From: Acidovorax sp.
GTDB taxonomy: Bacteria; Pseudomonadota; Gammaproteobacteria; Burkholderiales; Burkholderiaceae_C
Length of the DNA stretch: 64,000 bases
Assembly (NCBI RefSeq): GCF_021287135.1
Contig: NZ_JAJTBB010000069.1
Location: 1 to 64,000, forward strand
Direction of reading: 5' to 3'
Below the pieces are notes generated by a model. That model made no database searches and was not told the DNA's origin. It was given only the letters and a program-made list of their open reading frames with translations. The position numbers were made by a program, and so were the translations under genes. Shown here piece after piece: positions 36,435-45,904 of this stretch. Numbering within the stretch: the first letter of the stretch is position 1; the number at the start of each line of letters is the position of its first letter.

Positions 36435-37321
36435 AGATCCTGCTGTTCGGCAAGGGCGGGCAGGTCGGCTGGGAGCTGCAGCGCAGCCTGTCGGTACTGG
36501 GCGAGGTCACGGCCCTCGACCACGACAGCACCGGGCATTGCGGCGACTTTGCCAACCCGGCGGGCGTGGCCGACACCGTGCGCGCACTGCGCCCGGACGT
36601 CATCGTCAATGCGGCGGCCCACACGGCCGTGGACAAGGCCGAAAGCGAGCCGGACTACGCGCGCACGCTCAATGCCACCACCCCCGGCGCCATTGCGCAC
36701 GAGGCCGCCCGTCTGGGCGCCTGGCTGGTGCACTACAGCACCGACTACGTTTTTGACGGCAGCGGCACCCGTCCCTGGGTGGAGACGGATACACCGGCGC
36801 CGTTGAGCGTGTACGGGCGCACCAAGCTGGAAGGCGAGCAGCTCATCGCCCAGGCCGGCGGGCGCCACTTGATCCTGCGCACCAGCTGGGTCTATGCCGC
36901 GCGCGGCGGCAACTTCGCCAAGACCATGCTGCGGCTGGCGCAGGAGCGCGAGCGCCTGACGGTCATCGACGACCAGTGGGGCGCACCCACGGGCGCGGAC
37001 CTGCTGGCCGATGTGACGGCCCACGCCCTGCGCCACCTGCAACAGCGCCCGGAGGACGCGGGCCTGTACCACTGCGTCGCCGCTGGCGAGACGCACTGGA
37101 ATGCTTACGCGAAATTCGTTCTGGAGCAGGCGCAGCAAGCGCAACCAGCTATAAAAATAATAGCAAATGAAGTGGCGCCGGTGCCCACGAGCGCGTTTCC
37201 GACGCCCGCCGTGCGGCCCCACAACTCGCGCCTGGACACCCGCAAGCTGCAGGCCACCTTCGGTCTTCGGCTGCCCGCCTGGCAGCAGGGCGTGGCGCGC
37301 ATGCTCGCGGAAATTCTCTGA
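36431..37321 (+). CDS. rfbD: dTDP-4-dehydrorhamnose reductase
   Basis: This 296-aa RmlD reduces dTDP-4-keto-L-rhamnose to dTDP-L-rhamnose with NADPH. It has [11 protein letters not shown] at the N-terminus, [20 protein letters not shown] and the catalytic YGRTKLEGE. Residues about 234-245 are encoded by a degenerate copy of the palindromic repeat (37131-37164), producing the atypical [15 protein letters not shown] stretch. The frame remains intact and the conserved C-terminus follows. Confidence 0.96.
   Translation: MKILLFGKGGQVGWELQRSLSVLGEVTALDHDSTGHCGDFANPAGVADTVRALRPDVIVNAAAHTAVDKAESEPDYARTLNATTPGAIAHEAARLGAWLVHYSTDYVFDGSGTRPWVETDTPAPLSVYGRTKLEGEQLIAQAGGRHLILRTSWVYAARGGNFAKTMLRLAQERERLTVIDDQWGAPTGADLLADVTAHALRHLQQRPEDAGLYHCVAAGETHWNAYAKFVLEQAQQAQPAIKIIANEVAPVPTSAFPTPAVRPHNSRLDTRKLQATFGLRLPAWQQGVARMLAEIL
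37131..37164. repeat. AGCGCTT palindrome copy F, inside rfbD
   Basis: CAGCAAGCGCAACCAGCTAT followed by AAAAATAATAGC matches one arm plus flank of copy C in reverse complement. It is markedly AT-rich against its GC-rich surroundings and adds in-frame residues to RmlD. The second arm is lost. Confidence 0.6.
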
Positions 37322-37337
37322 ACCGTACCCACAGACC

Positions 37338-38222
37338 ATGACGCAACGCAAAGGCATCATCCTGGCCGGAGGCTCCGGCACCCGGCTGCATCCCGCCACG
37401 CTGGCCATCAGCAAGCAACTGCTGCCGGTGTACGACAAGCCCATGATCTACTACCCGCTGAGCACGTTGATGCTGGCGGGTATCCGCGACATTCTCATCA
37501 TCAGCACCCCGCAGGACACGCCCCGGTTCACCCAGCTGCTGGGCGATGGCAGCCAGTGGGGGCTGAACCTGCAGTACGCGGTACAGCCCAGCCCGGACGG
37601 CCTGGCGCAGGCCTTCCTCATCGGCGAGTCGTTTTTGAACGGTGCGCCCAGTGCGCTGGTGCTGGGGGACAACATTTTCTACGGCCATGACTTCCATGAG
37701 CTGCTGGGCAACGCGGACCAGCGCGCGGCCGGTGCCACGGTGTTTGCCTACCACGTGCACGATCCCGAGCGCTACGGCGTGGCCGAATTCGACACCCAGG
37801 GCAGGGTGCTGTCGCTGGAGGAAAAGCCGGCGCAGCCCAAGAGCAGCTATGCCGTCACCGGCCTGTATTTCTACGACGACCAGGTGGTGCAGCTGGCCAA
37901 GGGGCTCAAGCCCTCGCCCCGGGGCGAGCTGGAGATCACCGACCTCAACCGCCTGTACCTGGACCAGGGTCAGCTGGGGGTCGAGATCATGGGCCGTGGC
38001 TACGCCTGGCTGGACACCGGCACGCACGAAAGCCTGCTGGAAGCCAGCCAGTTCATCGCCACGCTGGAACACCGCCAGGGCCTGAAGATCGCCTGCCCTG
38101 AAGAAATCGCCTGGCGCTCGCGCTGGATCGACAGCGCCCAGCTGGAGCGGCTGGCCCAGCCGCTCGCCAAGAACGGGTATGGCCAGTACCTTCAGCGCCT
38201 GCTGAACGACAAAGTCTATTGA
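37338..38222 (+). CDS. rfbA: Glucose-1-phosphate thymidylyltransferase
   Basis: This 294-aa RmlA makes dTDP-glucose from glucose-1-phosphate and dTTP, the first pathway step. The nucleotide-binding [11 protein letters not shown], then [18 protein letters not shown] and [10 protein letters not shown] are canonical. The long frame upstream overlaps rfbD and is ignored; ATG 37338 gives the family N-terminus. It is 16 bp after rfbD. Confidence 0.97.
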   Translation: MTQRKGIILAGGSGTRLHPATLAISKQLLPVYDKPMIYYPLSTLMLAGIRDILIISTPQDTPRFTQLLGDGSQWGLNLQYAVQPSPDGLAQAFLIGESFLNGAPSALVLGDNIFYGHDFHELLGNADQRAAGATVFAYHVHDPERYGVAEFDTQGRVLSLEEKPAQPKSSYAVTGLYFYDDQVVQLAKGLKPSPRGELEITDLNRLYLDQGQLGVEIMGRGYAWLDTGTHESLLEASQFIATLEHRQGLKIACPEEIAWRSRWIDSAQLERLAQPLAKNGYGQYLQRLLNDKVY

Positions 38223-38232
38223 TCTCTTCTTC

Positions 38233-38778
38233 ATGCACGCCATCCCGCAATCCATTCCAGACGTGTTCCTCATCGAGCCCAAGGTGTTCGGGGACAGCCG
38301 CGGCTTCTTCTACGAAAGCTACAACCAGCAGGCGTTCCAGGAAGCCACGGGCGTGCGCTGCGACTTTGTGCAGGACAACCACAGCCGCAGCAGCCGGGGT
38401 GTGCTGCGCGGCCTGCACTACCAGCTGCCGCCCAAGGCCCAGGGCAAGCTCGTGCGCGTGGTGCGCGGCGCCGTGTTCGACGTGGCGGTGGACATCCGCA
38501 AGGGCTCTGCCACGTTCGGCCAATGGGTGGGCGCCCTGCTGACGGAAGAAAACCACCGCCAGCTGTGGGTGCCGCCCGGCCTGGCGCACGGCTTCCTGGT
38601 GCTTTCGGAATCCGCTGACTTCCTTTACAAGACCACCGACTATTACAGCCCGGCCCACGAGCGCTGCATCCGCTGGGACGACCCGCAGCTGGCGATTGCC
38701 TGGCCGGCGGTGGAGTCGCCGATCCAGCTGTCCGCCAAGGACCAGGCAGGGCGTTTGCTGGCCGAGGCGGATCTTTGA
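38233..38778 (+). CDS. rfbC: dTDP-4-dehydrorhamnose 3,5-epimerase
   Basis: This 181-aa cupin RmlC epimerises dTDP-4-keto-6-deoxyglucose at C3 and C5. It has FGDSRGFFYESYN, DNHSRSSRGVLRGLHYQ (catalytic His) and VPPGLAHGFLVLSE. It completes a full dTDP-L-rhamnose pathway. The next gene starts at a TTG overlapping its stop. Confidence 0.97.
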   Translation: MHAIPQSIPDVFLIEPKVFGDSRGFFYESYNQQAFQEATGVRCDFVQDNHSRSSRGVLRGLHYQLPPKAQGKLVRVVRGAVFDVAVDIRKGSATFGQWVGALLTEENHRQLWVPPGLAHGFLVLSESADFLYKTTDYYSPAHERCIRWDDPQLAIAWPAVESPIQLSAKDQAGRLLAEADL

Positions 38779-39953
38779 CGTCCTGCCTGTCTGAAACGGG
38801 ACCGCAGGGGGCGGCGCCGTCCCCTGCGCTGCGCGTCGCCATCCTGGGGACCCAGGGCATTCCGGCACGCTACGGTGGGTTCGAAACCTTTGCCGAGCAG
38901 CTTTCCACGCGGCTGGTGGCACGCGGCCACCAAGTCACCGTCTATGCCGAGGCGGATGGCCCGCCGCCCGCAGACGAGTTTCACGACGGCGTGCGGGTGC
39001 GCTACCGGCGCCGCCCGCACTGGGGCCCCGCGTCCGTGCTGGCCTACGACTGCGCCAGCCTGTGGGATGCGCGCCGTGGCTACGACCTGGTCTACATGTT
39101 GGGCTATGGCGCCGCCTGGGCGTGCTGGTGGCCGCGCCTCTTTGGCACGCCGGTGTGGATCAATGTGGATGGCCTGGAGTGGGCGCGCAGCAAGTGGGGG
39201 CGGGTAGCTCGCGCCTACCTGCGCTGCATGGAATGGCTGGCCACCAAGACAGCCACGCGCCTCATTGCCGACGCCGAAGCCATTGCACAGCGCGTGCGGT
39301 CGGTGTATCCCCGGTCTGCGCCCACCAGCTTCATCGCCTACGGTGCGCAGGAGGTCCGCGCGCAGGACGTGGATCCCCAGGCGTTGTCCGCGTGGGGGCT
39401 GAAGCCCGGCGGCTACCTGCTGGTGGTGGCCCGGCCCGAGCCTGAGAACCATGTGCTGGAGATCATTCAAGGCTACCTGCTCCACGCCGGGGCGCTGCCC
39501 CTGATCGTCGTGGGCAGCGTGACCGACGCCACCCCCTACCAGCGCCAGCTGCAGTCGCTGGCCAGCGAGCGTGTGCGGTTCGTGGGCGGCGTGTACGACG
39601 CACGGCGGCTGCAGAGCCTGCGCGTGCATGCCGCGGCTTATCTGCACGGCCACTCCGTGGGGGGCACCAATCCCTCGCTGCTAGAGGCGCTGGCCTGCGG
39701 CAGCCTGGTGATTGCCCACGACAACCCCTTCAATCGCGAGGTGGCGCAGGGCGTGGCCGACTATTTCGGCACACCCGCCGAACTGGCTGCGTGCCTGCAG
39801 CGGCTGCAAGCCCGCTCGCAAGACGACATCGCGCGGCTCAGCCAAGCCGCACGGGACCTCATCGCGCGCCGCTACACCTGGGACGGCGTGACGTCGGCCT
39901 ACGAAGCGCTGATGCGGGCCGAGTGTCTCGGCCGCGCAGGGGAGGCCGCATGA
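38775..39953 (+). CDS. DUF1972-type glycosyltransferase (GT4 fold), probable rhamnosyltransferase
   Basis: The 392-aa GT-B enzyme opens with RVAILGTQGIPARYGGFETF, the signature of DUF1972 glycosyltransferases of O-antigen and exopolysaccharide loci. The C-terminal nucleotide-sugar domain contains GGTNPSLLEALACGSLVIAH. The start is a TTG overlapping rfbC, and the first 15 or so residues are unconserved, so a later start is possible. Position directly after rfbBDAC suggests dTDP-L-rhamnose as donor. Confidence 0.87.
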   Translation: MTSCLSETGPQGAAPSPALRVAILGTQGIPARYGGFETFAEQLSTRLVARGHQVTVYAEADGPPPADEFHDGVRVRYRRRPHWGPASVLAYDCASLWDARRGYDLVYMLGYGAAWACWWPRLFGTPVWINVDGLEWARSKWGRVARAYLRCMEWLATKTATRLIADAEAIAQRVRSVYPRSAPTSFIAYGAQEVRAQDVDPQALSAWGLKPGGYLLVVARPEPENHVLEIIQGYLLHAGALPLIVVGSVTDATPYQRQLQSLASERVRFVGGVYDARRLQSLRVHAAAYLHGHSVGGTNPSLLEALACGSLVIAHDNPFNREVAQGVADYFGTPAELAACLQRLQARSQDDIARLSQAARDLIARRYTWDGVTSAYEALMRAECLGRAGEAA

Positions 39954-40891
39954 GCGACAGCACCCGCGCGCAGGCAGAGGCGCTCCGGGATACGCGCATC
40001 TTTGCCGTGGTTGTTACCTTTCGTTGCGAGTGGGACCGCCTGGCGGTGCAGTTCGAGCGGTTGCTGCGCCAAGTCGATCGCATTGTGTGGGTGGACAACG
40101 GGTCGGGTGGGGATCTGCAGCCCTGGCTGCGCCAATGGCCCGCGGATCGGGTGCACCCGCTGTGGCTGGCGCAGAACCAGGGCATCGGGTACGCGCAGAA
40201 CCGCGGCATCGAATGGGCGCTGGAGCAGGGCGCCACCCATGTGCTGCTGATGGACCACGACAGCCTGCCAGCGCCGGACATGGTGGGCTTGCTGATGGCC
40301 GCGTTGCGCGACCACCCCGACGCTGCAGCCGTGGGACCGCGCTATGCAGACCCGCGCCGCCAATCCGACCGCACGCCCTTCTTCCGCATGGAAGGCTGGT
40401 CGCTGCGCTGGCTCGACTGCCACGACCCGGCCCGGGTGTGGGAGGTGGACCATGTCATTGCCTCGGGCTGTCTCATGCCCGCTCCCGCCCTGCGGCAAGT
40501 GGGTCTGCTGCAGGAGGACTACTTCATCGACTGGGTCGATGTCGAATGGTGCTTGCGTGCCCGGGACCAGGGCTTCAAAATTTACGGCGTGTGCGCCGCA
40601 AACCTGGAGCACCGACTGGGCGACCAGGTGGCCCGGGTGCTGGGGCGCGAGGTTCCCTTGCATGCGCCATGGCGGCATTACTATCAGTCCCGCAACGTCG
40701 TTCTGATGCTGCGGTCAACCCGTGCCAATGTCCCGACCAAATTGCACCACGCGATACAGCAGCTCAAGCGGCTGGTGGTTTTTTCCGTGTTCGTGCCCGG
40801 GCGCGGGAAGTATTTCAAGATGTGGATGAAGGGCCTGCTCCACGGGATGCTGGGCAGGCGTGGCACCCAGGTCCGGCCGGGTTCCGTGTAA
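39950..40891 (+). CDS. Family 2 glycosyltransferase, probable rhamnosyltransferase
   Basis: The 313-aa GT-A enzyme has IFAVVVTFRCEWDRL at its N-terminus, VDNGSGGDLQ and the metal-binding LLMDHDSLPAPDM. The later IDWVDVEWCLRARDQGFKIYG block resembles RfbF/WbbL-type rhamnosyltransferases. It is coupled to the previous glycosyltransferase by ATGA. It lies 45 bp before gspE on the same strand, so secretion genes may be read through from the rfb promoter. Confidence 0.88.
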   Translation: MSDSTRAQAEALRDTRIFAVVVTFRCEWDRLAVQFERLLRQVDRIVWVDNGSGGDLQPWLRQWPADRVHPLWLAQNQGIGYAQNRGIEWALEQGATHVLLMDHDSLPAPDMVGLLMAALRDHPDAAAVGPRYADPRRQSDRTPFFRMEGWSLRWLDCHDPARVWEVDHVIASGCLMPAPALRQVGLLQEDYFIDWVDVEWCLRARDQGFKIYGVCAANLEHRLGDQVARVLGREVPLHAPWRHYYQSRNVVLMLRSTRANVPTKLHHAIQQLKRLVVFSVFVPGRGKYFKMWMKGLLHGMLGRRGTQVRPGSV

Positions 40892-40936
40892 ACCAAGGAC
40901 AATCCCGGCTGCAAACATGCTGAAGGCAACGAATTG

Positions 40937-42625
40937 ATGGAAGAACAGGACCAGCCCCGGAAACTGGGCGAAATGCTGCTGTCGGACGCGAAGCTCTCGC
41001 GCAACGATCTGGAGCGGGCGCTGGAGGTCCAGCGCTCCATGGGAGGGCGCCTGGGCCGGCTGTTGATCAGCCTGGGGTTGGTGTCCGAGGTCGATGTGTA
41101 CGCGGCGCTCTCCCGCCAGGCGGGCCTTCCGCTGGTGCGCCAGGACGCTTTTCCCAAGGAAAAGCCCCCCACCGCCCGGTTGAACACCAGCTTCTTGCTG
41201 GCCAACAACCTGTTGCCGCTGGGCGAAGCCGAAGACGCCGAGGCCCTGCCGGACTTTGCTTCGGTGGACCCCCGCAGCCCGGCCCTGCGCGATGCGCTGC
41301 GGCTGGTGTTTGGCCAGGTTCCGAACCTGTATTTCGGCCTGGAAACCGAAATCTCCAGCCAGCTCAACGCCTGGTATGTGCAGGAATCGGAGCCCGAAGG
41401 GGATGCGGTCGCGGACCAGTTCGAGGCCACGGAGTTCATCGAGCACCTGCGGGACATGGCGTCCGAGGCGCCCATCATCCAGCGCGTGAGCCAGATCCTG
41501 TCGCAGGCCGTGGCGGCCCAGGCTTCGGACATCCACATCGAGACCTACGAAGAAAAGTCGGTGGTCCGCATCCGGGTGGACGGAGAGCTCTACCCCATCG
41601 ACGAGATCGACAACAAGGACGCTCCCGCCGTCGTCTCCCGGATCAAGATCCTGTCGCAGCTGGACATCGCCGAGCGCCGCATGCCGCAGGACGGGCGCAC
41701 CAAGCTGCGCGTGCATGGCAAGGAAATGGACTCCCGGGTGTCCACCATTCCCACCATGTTTGGCGAATCGGTCGTCATGCGGTTGCTGGAGAAGAATTTC
41801 GACCTGCTTTCGCTGGAAAGCCTGCACTTCACGCCGCCCACGTTGAAGACGATGCGGCAGCTCCTCAGCGTGCCGCACGGGATCTTTCTGGTCACCGGCC
41901 CGACCGGCTCGGGCAAGTCCACCACCCTGTATGCGTCCATGCAGGAGCTGGAGGGCGAGAACCTCAAGATCCTGACGGTGGAAGACCCGGTGGAATACCG
42001 GCTGCAATGGCTGAACCAGGTGCAGGTGCAGCCCCAGATCGGCCTGACCTTTGCCAAGGTGCTGCGCTCCTTCCTGCGCCAGGACCCGGACGTCATCATG
42101 ATCGGCGAAATGCGCGACGGCGAAACCGCTGAAATCGCGGTTCAGGCGGCGCTCACCGGCCACTTGGTCATGTCCACGCTGCACACCAACAGCGCGCTGG
42201 GGGCCATCGTCCGGTTGATCAACATGGGCGTGGAGCCGTACCTGATCACGGCGTCTGTCATCGGCGTGCTGGCGCAGCGCCTGGTGCGCAAGCTGTGCGA
42301 GGAATGCAAGGTGCCACTGCAGCCGGACCAGGCGCAGGCGGCTGCTGCATCGCTGGGGCTGCCGCTGCCCGAAGGGCAGGTGGTCTACCGCGCCGTGGGT
42401 TGCCCGGCCTGCCGCGGGACGGGCTACCGGGGCCGGCTTGCCGTCCACGAATTGCTGGTCATGACGGAAGATGTAAAAAAGGTGGTGCTTGAACGGGGCT
42501 CATCCTTGGGCAGCGGGGACGGCGCCTATGCCGGGGGGAACTTGTTGCAGGATGGCGCCACCAAGGTTTTCCAGGGTTTGACCACGGCCGAAGAAGTGCT
42601 GCGCGTTGCGCGTCAACATGATTGA
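40937..42625 (+). CDS. gspE: Type II secretion ATPase GspE
   Basis: This 562-aa cytoplasmic hexameric ATPase powers pseudopilus assembly. It has an N-terminal T2SSE domain (LGEMLLSDAKLSRNDLERAL), a second N-domain, then the ATPase core with Walker A GPTGSGKST, Asp box, Walker B VIMIGEMRDGETAEIA and His box STLHTNSALGAIVRL. A zinc tetracysteine site (CEEC...CPAC, about residues 455-495) is present. A TTG one codon earlier is an alternative start. It overlaps gspF by 8 bp. Confidence 0.95.
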   Translation: MEEQDQPRKLGEMLLSDAKLSRNDLERALEVQRSMGGRLGRLLISLGLVSEVDVYAALSRQAGLPLVRQDAFPKEKPPTARLNTSFLLANNLLPLGEAEDAEALPDFASVDPRSPALRDALRLVFGQVPNLYFGLETEISSQLNAWYVQESEPEGDAVADQFEATEFIEHLRDMASEAPIIQRVSQILSQAVAAQASDIHIETYEEKSVVRIRVDGELYPIDEIDNKDAPAVVSRIKILSQLDIAERRMPQDGRTKLRVHGKEMDSRVSTIPTMFGESVVMRLLEKNFDLLSLESLHFTPPTLKTMRQLLSVPHGIFLVTGPTGSGKSTTLYASMQELEGENLKILTVEDPVEYRLQWLNQVQVQPQIGLTFAKVLRSFLRQDPDVIMIGEMRDGETAEIAVQAALTGHLVMSTLHTNSALGAIVRLINMGVEPYLITASVIGVLAQRLVRKLCEECKVPLQPDQAQAAAASLGLPLPEGQVVYRAVGCPACRGTGYRGRLAVHELLVMTEDVKKVVLERGSSLGSGDGAYAGGNLLQDGATKVFQGLTTAEEVLRVARQHD

Positions 42626-43826
42626 ATTCCGATACGAAGGTGTGATGTCCGATGGCAAATCCTGCCAGGGGACGGTGCGCGCCGCGAACGTGGAAACCGC
42701 GCGGTTGCGGCTGATCGGACAAGGTGTGACGCCCGTGCGGATCTCCGACGACTCTGCTGGCGCCGCCGAGGCCGAGCCACAGCGGCGCGGTGCCAAGCTC
42801 AAGCGCAGCGACATTCTTCTGTTCAGCCGGGAGATGGCCCACCTCAAGCAGGCCAACATGCCGCTGGACAAGGCGCTGGCCATGCTCAAGGAGACTGCGG
42901 ACACCGAGCGCCTGAAGGCCTTCATCGCCAAGGTGGAAGAGGGCGTGCGCGGGGGCAAGTCCCTCTACCAGTCCCTGCTGCCTTTCGAGCAGGACCTGGG
43001 CCGCCAGTACCTGGTGCTGATACGCGCCGGCGAGACCTCCGGTTCGCTCCATGTGGTCTTGAAGGAGCTGACGGTCCAGCTGGAGGCCGAGGACAAGCTG
43101 CGCAATTACGTCATCTCGTCCATGACCTATCCGGTCATCCTGCTGATCGTGGCCGTGCTGTCCGTGACGCTGCTTCTGGCGTTTGTGGTGCCCCAGTTCC
43201 GCGGGATCTTTGACTCCATGGGCGACAAGCTGCCGTACTCCACGCGGATGGTGGTCAACCTCAGCGATACCATCCGGTCGCACTGGATGGCGATCCTCCT
43301 GGGCCTGACGGTGGTGCTGTTCCTGGGCTCGCGCTGGGCGGCGACACCGGCCGGGCGGCTGCGGCTCGATGGGACGCTGCTGGGCCTGCCCCTGCTGGGC
43401 AGGGTGCTGAGCAATCTGCAATTCGCCATCTACTTCCGCACCTTCGGTATCCTGCTGCAGCGGGGCGTGCCGATGGTCGATGCATTGCGCATTGCCATCG
43501 ATACGTTGACCAACACCGCGTTGCGCAAGGATATCGAGCCGCTGGTGGGCATCGTGAAGGCGGGCAAGCGACTGTCCTCCGGGTTCGCATCGCCGTACCT
43601 GGGCAAATCCAGCACGCCGCAGCTCATCCGCGTGGCGGAAGAGACGGGCCAGCTCGACATCACCCTGCTGGGCCTTGCCGACCGCTACGAAGAAGAGGGC
43701 CGGCGTACCATGGGCCGCGTGCTGGCTGCCATGGAGCCGCTGATCATCATTGTGCTGGGCGCCCTGGTGGCGTTCATCATCATTGCGATCCTGGGCGGCG
43801 TGCTGTCCATTAATGAGACCATTTGA
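42618..43826 (+). CDS. gspF: Type II secretion inner-membrane platform protein GspF
   Basis: This 402-aa protein has two GspF domains and three membrane helices (about 170-190, 220-240, 375-395). MIEFRYEGVMSDGKSCQGTV is the usual N-terminus, and REMAHLKQANMPLDKALAML and FGILLQRGVPMVDALRIA mark the two repeats. It links the ATPase to the pseudopilins. It overlaps gspE. Confidence 0.95.
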   Translation: MIEFRYEGVMSDGKSCQGTVRAANVETARLRLIGQGVTPVRISDDSAGAAEAEPQRRGAKLKRSDILLFSREMAHLKQANMPLDKALAMLKETADTERLKAFIAKVEEGVRGGKSLYQSLLPFEQDLGRQYLVLIRAGETSGSLHVVLKELTVQLEAEDKLRNYVISSMTYPVILLIVAVLSVTLLLAFVVPQFRGIFDSMGDKLPYSTRMVVNLSDTIRSHWMAILLGLTVVLFLGSRWAATPAGRLRLDGTLLGLPLLGRVLSNLQFAIYFRTFGILLQRGVPMVDALRIAIDTLTNTALRKDIEPLVGIVKAGKRLSSGFASPYLGKSSTPQLIRVAEETGQLDITLLGLADRYEEEGRRTMGRVLAAMEPLIIIVLGALVAFIIIAILGGVLSINETI

Positions 43827-43852
43827 TTTTGGATGTTCGGAGCAAGTTTGAT

Positions 43853-44296
43853 ATGAATATGAAGAGTTTGGGCCGCTTCGGTGCGGCGCGGGTGCGTCGT
43901 TCTTCCGGCTTCACCCTGATCGAATTGCTGGTGGTGTTGGTCATCTTGACGCTGCTGGCAGGGCTGGTGGGTCCCAAGGTGCTGGACCAGCTGGGCGGCG
44001 CCAAGTCGAAGACGGCGCGCGTCCAGATCGCGGAGCTGGAGCAGAGCCTGGACCTGTTCAAGCTCGATGTTGGCCGGTACCCCACGGACGCCGAGGGCCT
44101 GCGGGCCCTGGCCGAACGTCCCGGCACGGCGCAGGGCTGGAACGGCCCTTACGTGAAGAAGGGCCTGCCGCCGGATCCCTGGGGCGCCGCATACCTTTAC
44201 AAGAACCCCGGCCGCAATGGCGGACCGGACGTGTTCACCCTGGGCGCCGACGGCAAGCCGGGCGGCGACGGCGAAAACTCGGACGTCTACAACTGA
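43853..44296 (+). CDS. gspG: Major pseudopilin GspG
   Basis: This 147-aa prepilin is cleaved before Phe in SSGFTLIELLVVLVILTLL, leaving the Glu5-containing hydrophobic helix. The C-terminal GGPDVFTLGADGKPGGDGEN resembles the calcium-binding loop of major pseudopilins. A second in-frame ATG lies two codons later. A prepilin peptidase is required but is not encoded in this window. Confidence 0.96.
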   Translation: MNMKSLGRFGAARVRRSSGFTLIELLVVLVILTLLAGLVGPKVLDQLGGAKSKTARVQIAELEQSLDLFKLDVGRYPTDAEGLRALAERPGTAQGWNGPYVKKGLPPDPWGAAYLYKNPGRNGGPDVFTLGADGKPGGDGENSDVYN

Positions 44297-44319
44297 GTCT
44301 TCTTTCCTGCCATTTTTCT

Positions 44320-44844
44320 GTGCTGTGGCCTCCTGGTCCGTTTTGCGCGCGCCCGTCGCTGCGGGCGTCCCAGCGCCGTGGCGCCGGCTTTACGCTGCTG
44401 GAGCTGTTGATCGTGCTGGTGGTGGCCGCCATCGCGGCCACGGTGGCGGGCCTGAGCGGCCAGGCCTACCTGGACCGGGCGCGGTACAGCCAGACCGTTC
44501 GGGACGTGGCCAGCCAGCTCAACAGGGCCCGCACGCTCAGCGTGCAGGAAGGGCGTCCCGTCACGGTCAGCTACGAGCCGGGCAGCCGGCAGCTTCTGGT
44601 GGATGGTGCTCCCGCCTTGCAGGTGCCGGAACCTTTGTCCGTGCAATGGCAGGCCGTTGAGCGCGGTACCCGCGCGCGCCAAAATGCGCCGGAAGTGGCA
44701 GGGCAGCCCATCTTTGTCTTCAATTCCGACGGCGGCGCCCGGGGCGGCCGGATCGCTGTGCTGCGGGGCGCCCTGGGCACTGCGTTCCGCGTGAACTGGC
44801 TTTTCGGAACGCTGGAGCAAACCGCAGCCGCGGCGCAGTCATGA
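44320..44844 (+). CDS. gspH: Minor pseudopilin GspH
   Basis: This 174-aa prepilin has cleavage motif RRGAGFTLLELLIVLVVAA (about residues 19-37) and a variable beta-rich C-terminus. The start appears to be GTG (44320). It is coupled to gspI by ATGA and follows gspG by 23 bp. Confidence 0.9.
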   Translation: MLWPPGPFCARPSLRASQRRGAGFTLLELLIVLVVAAIAATVAGLSGQAYLDRARYSQTVRDVASQLNRARTLSVQEGRPVTVSYEPGSRQLLVDGAPALQVPEPLSVQWQAVERGTRARQNAPEVAGQPIFVFNSDGGARGGRIAVLRGALGTAFRVNWLFGTLEQTAAAAQS

Positions 44845-45296
44845 GCAACGTTGCGCTGTCCCTTGGCTCCGCGTGGCGGGCGCCTCTTGCACCACGGCTG
44901 TCTTCTGCACGCAGGGTGCGGGGCTTCAGCCTGCTGGAAGCGTTGGTAGCGATGGCCATCGCCTCCATTGCGCTCGCCAGTCTCTACCGCAGCGTGGGGC
45001 AAGGTTCCAAGAACGTGGTGGATGTGGAGGCGCGCGTGCAAGCCACCTTGGTCGCGCGGTCGGCGCTGGCGGCGGGAACCTTCGCGGAAGACCTGATACG
45101 ACAGGACTCGGGCCAGTCCGGCCCGTGGCAATGGCATATCCAGGTGGCGCCGGAGCAGGTCCCGGTGATGGAAGAAGATGGCCGCCCCGCACCCGGCGGG
45201 CCCTTGCAGGCTGCCAGGGTGACGGTGGAAGTCCGCAAGGACGGCGTGCCGGTGTCCACCTGGACCACCTGGAAACCCTACAGGGGTGCGCCATGA
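44841..45296 (+). CDS. gspI: Minor pseudopilin GspI
   Basis: This 151-aa prepilin has cleavage motif VRGFSLLEALVAMAIASIAL (about residues 28-47). GspI starts the pseudopilus tip complex with J and K. It overlaps gspH and gspJ by 4 bp each. Confidence 0.92.
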   Translation: MSNVALSLGSAWRAPLAPRLSSARRVRGFSLLEALVAMAIASIALASLYRSVGQGSKNVVDVEARVQATLVARSALAAGTFAEDLIRQDSGQSGPWQWHIQVAPEQVPVMEEDGRPAPGGPLQAARVTVEVRKDGVPVSTWTTWKPYRGAP

Positions 45297-45904
45297 CCCG
45301 GGCCGCGCGTACCTCGTCCCGGGGCTTTACCCTGCTGGAGTTGCTGATCGGCCTGGCCGTCACGTCGGCCGTGGTGGCGCTCATGTTTGCCGGGGTCGGT
45401 GTGATTGGGCGGACCGAAGAGCGCAACCAGCGCGTGGTCGAGCGCACCGAACGCATGCTGGTGGTCAGCCAGTGGCTCGGGCGCAAATTTGATGCCCTGC
45501 GCCTGCTGAGCCGGCGCAATGAAAACACTTTTGTTAACTTTTTCAGCGGCAATGCCGCCGGCCTGCTGTGGGTGGCCCCGCTGCCGGAGCGGGGCGAGGC
45601 GGGCGGCCTTTACGTGTTCCGCATGAACCCCTTGCGCCACGACAACGGCAGCGTGGACCTGTCGGTGGAGGCGGTTCCGTATGACGGCGCCCTCATGGAC
45701 CTGGACTGGAAGCAGGCCTTGCGTGAAACGCTGATGGCCGATGTGCGCACCTTGCAGTGGCACTACCAAGACGGGCAGACGGGTCAGTGGACGCAGCAGT
45801 GGGACGCTGCCAAGCCCGCGTACCCGGCACGCATTCGCCTGGACATTGGCGATGCGCAGGGGGACTGGCCACCCCTGATATTTCCTTTGATCAGGGCCCG
45901 ATGA
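45293..45904 (+). CDS. gspJ: Minor pseudopilin GspJ
   Basis: This 203-aa prepilin has cleavage motif SRGFTLLELLIGLAVTSAVV near residue 10 and a beta-rich globular domain. The open frame continues upstream through gspI, but only the ATG at 45293 gives a normal prepilin leader. It overlaps gspI (ATGA) and gspK. Confidence 0.93.
   Translation: MTRAARTSSRGFTLLELLIGLAVTSAVVALMFAGVGVIGRTEERNQRVVERTERMLVVSQWLGRKFDALRLLSRRNENTFVNFFSGNAAGLLWVAPLPERGEAGGLYVFRMNPLRHDNGSVDLSVEAVPYDGALMDLDWKQALRETLMADVRTLQWHYQDGQTGQWTQQWDAAKPAYPARIRLDIGDAQGDWPPLIFPLIRAR

Noticed and set aside
44873-45292. Upstream extension of gspJ through gspI
   Set aside because: It lacks prepilin leader features and lies in the shadow of gspI; ATG 45293 gives a normal GspJ leader with an ATGA overlap.
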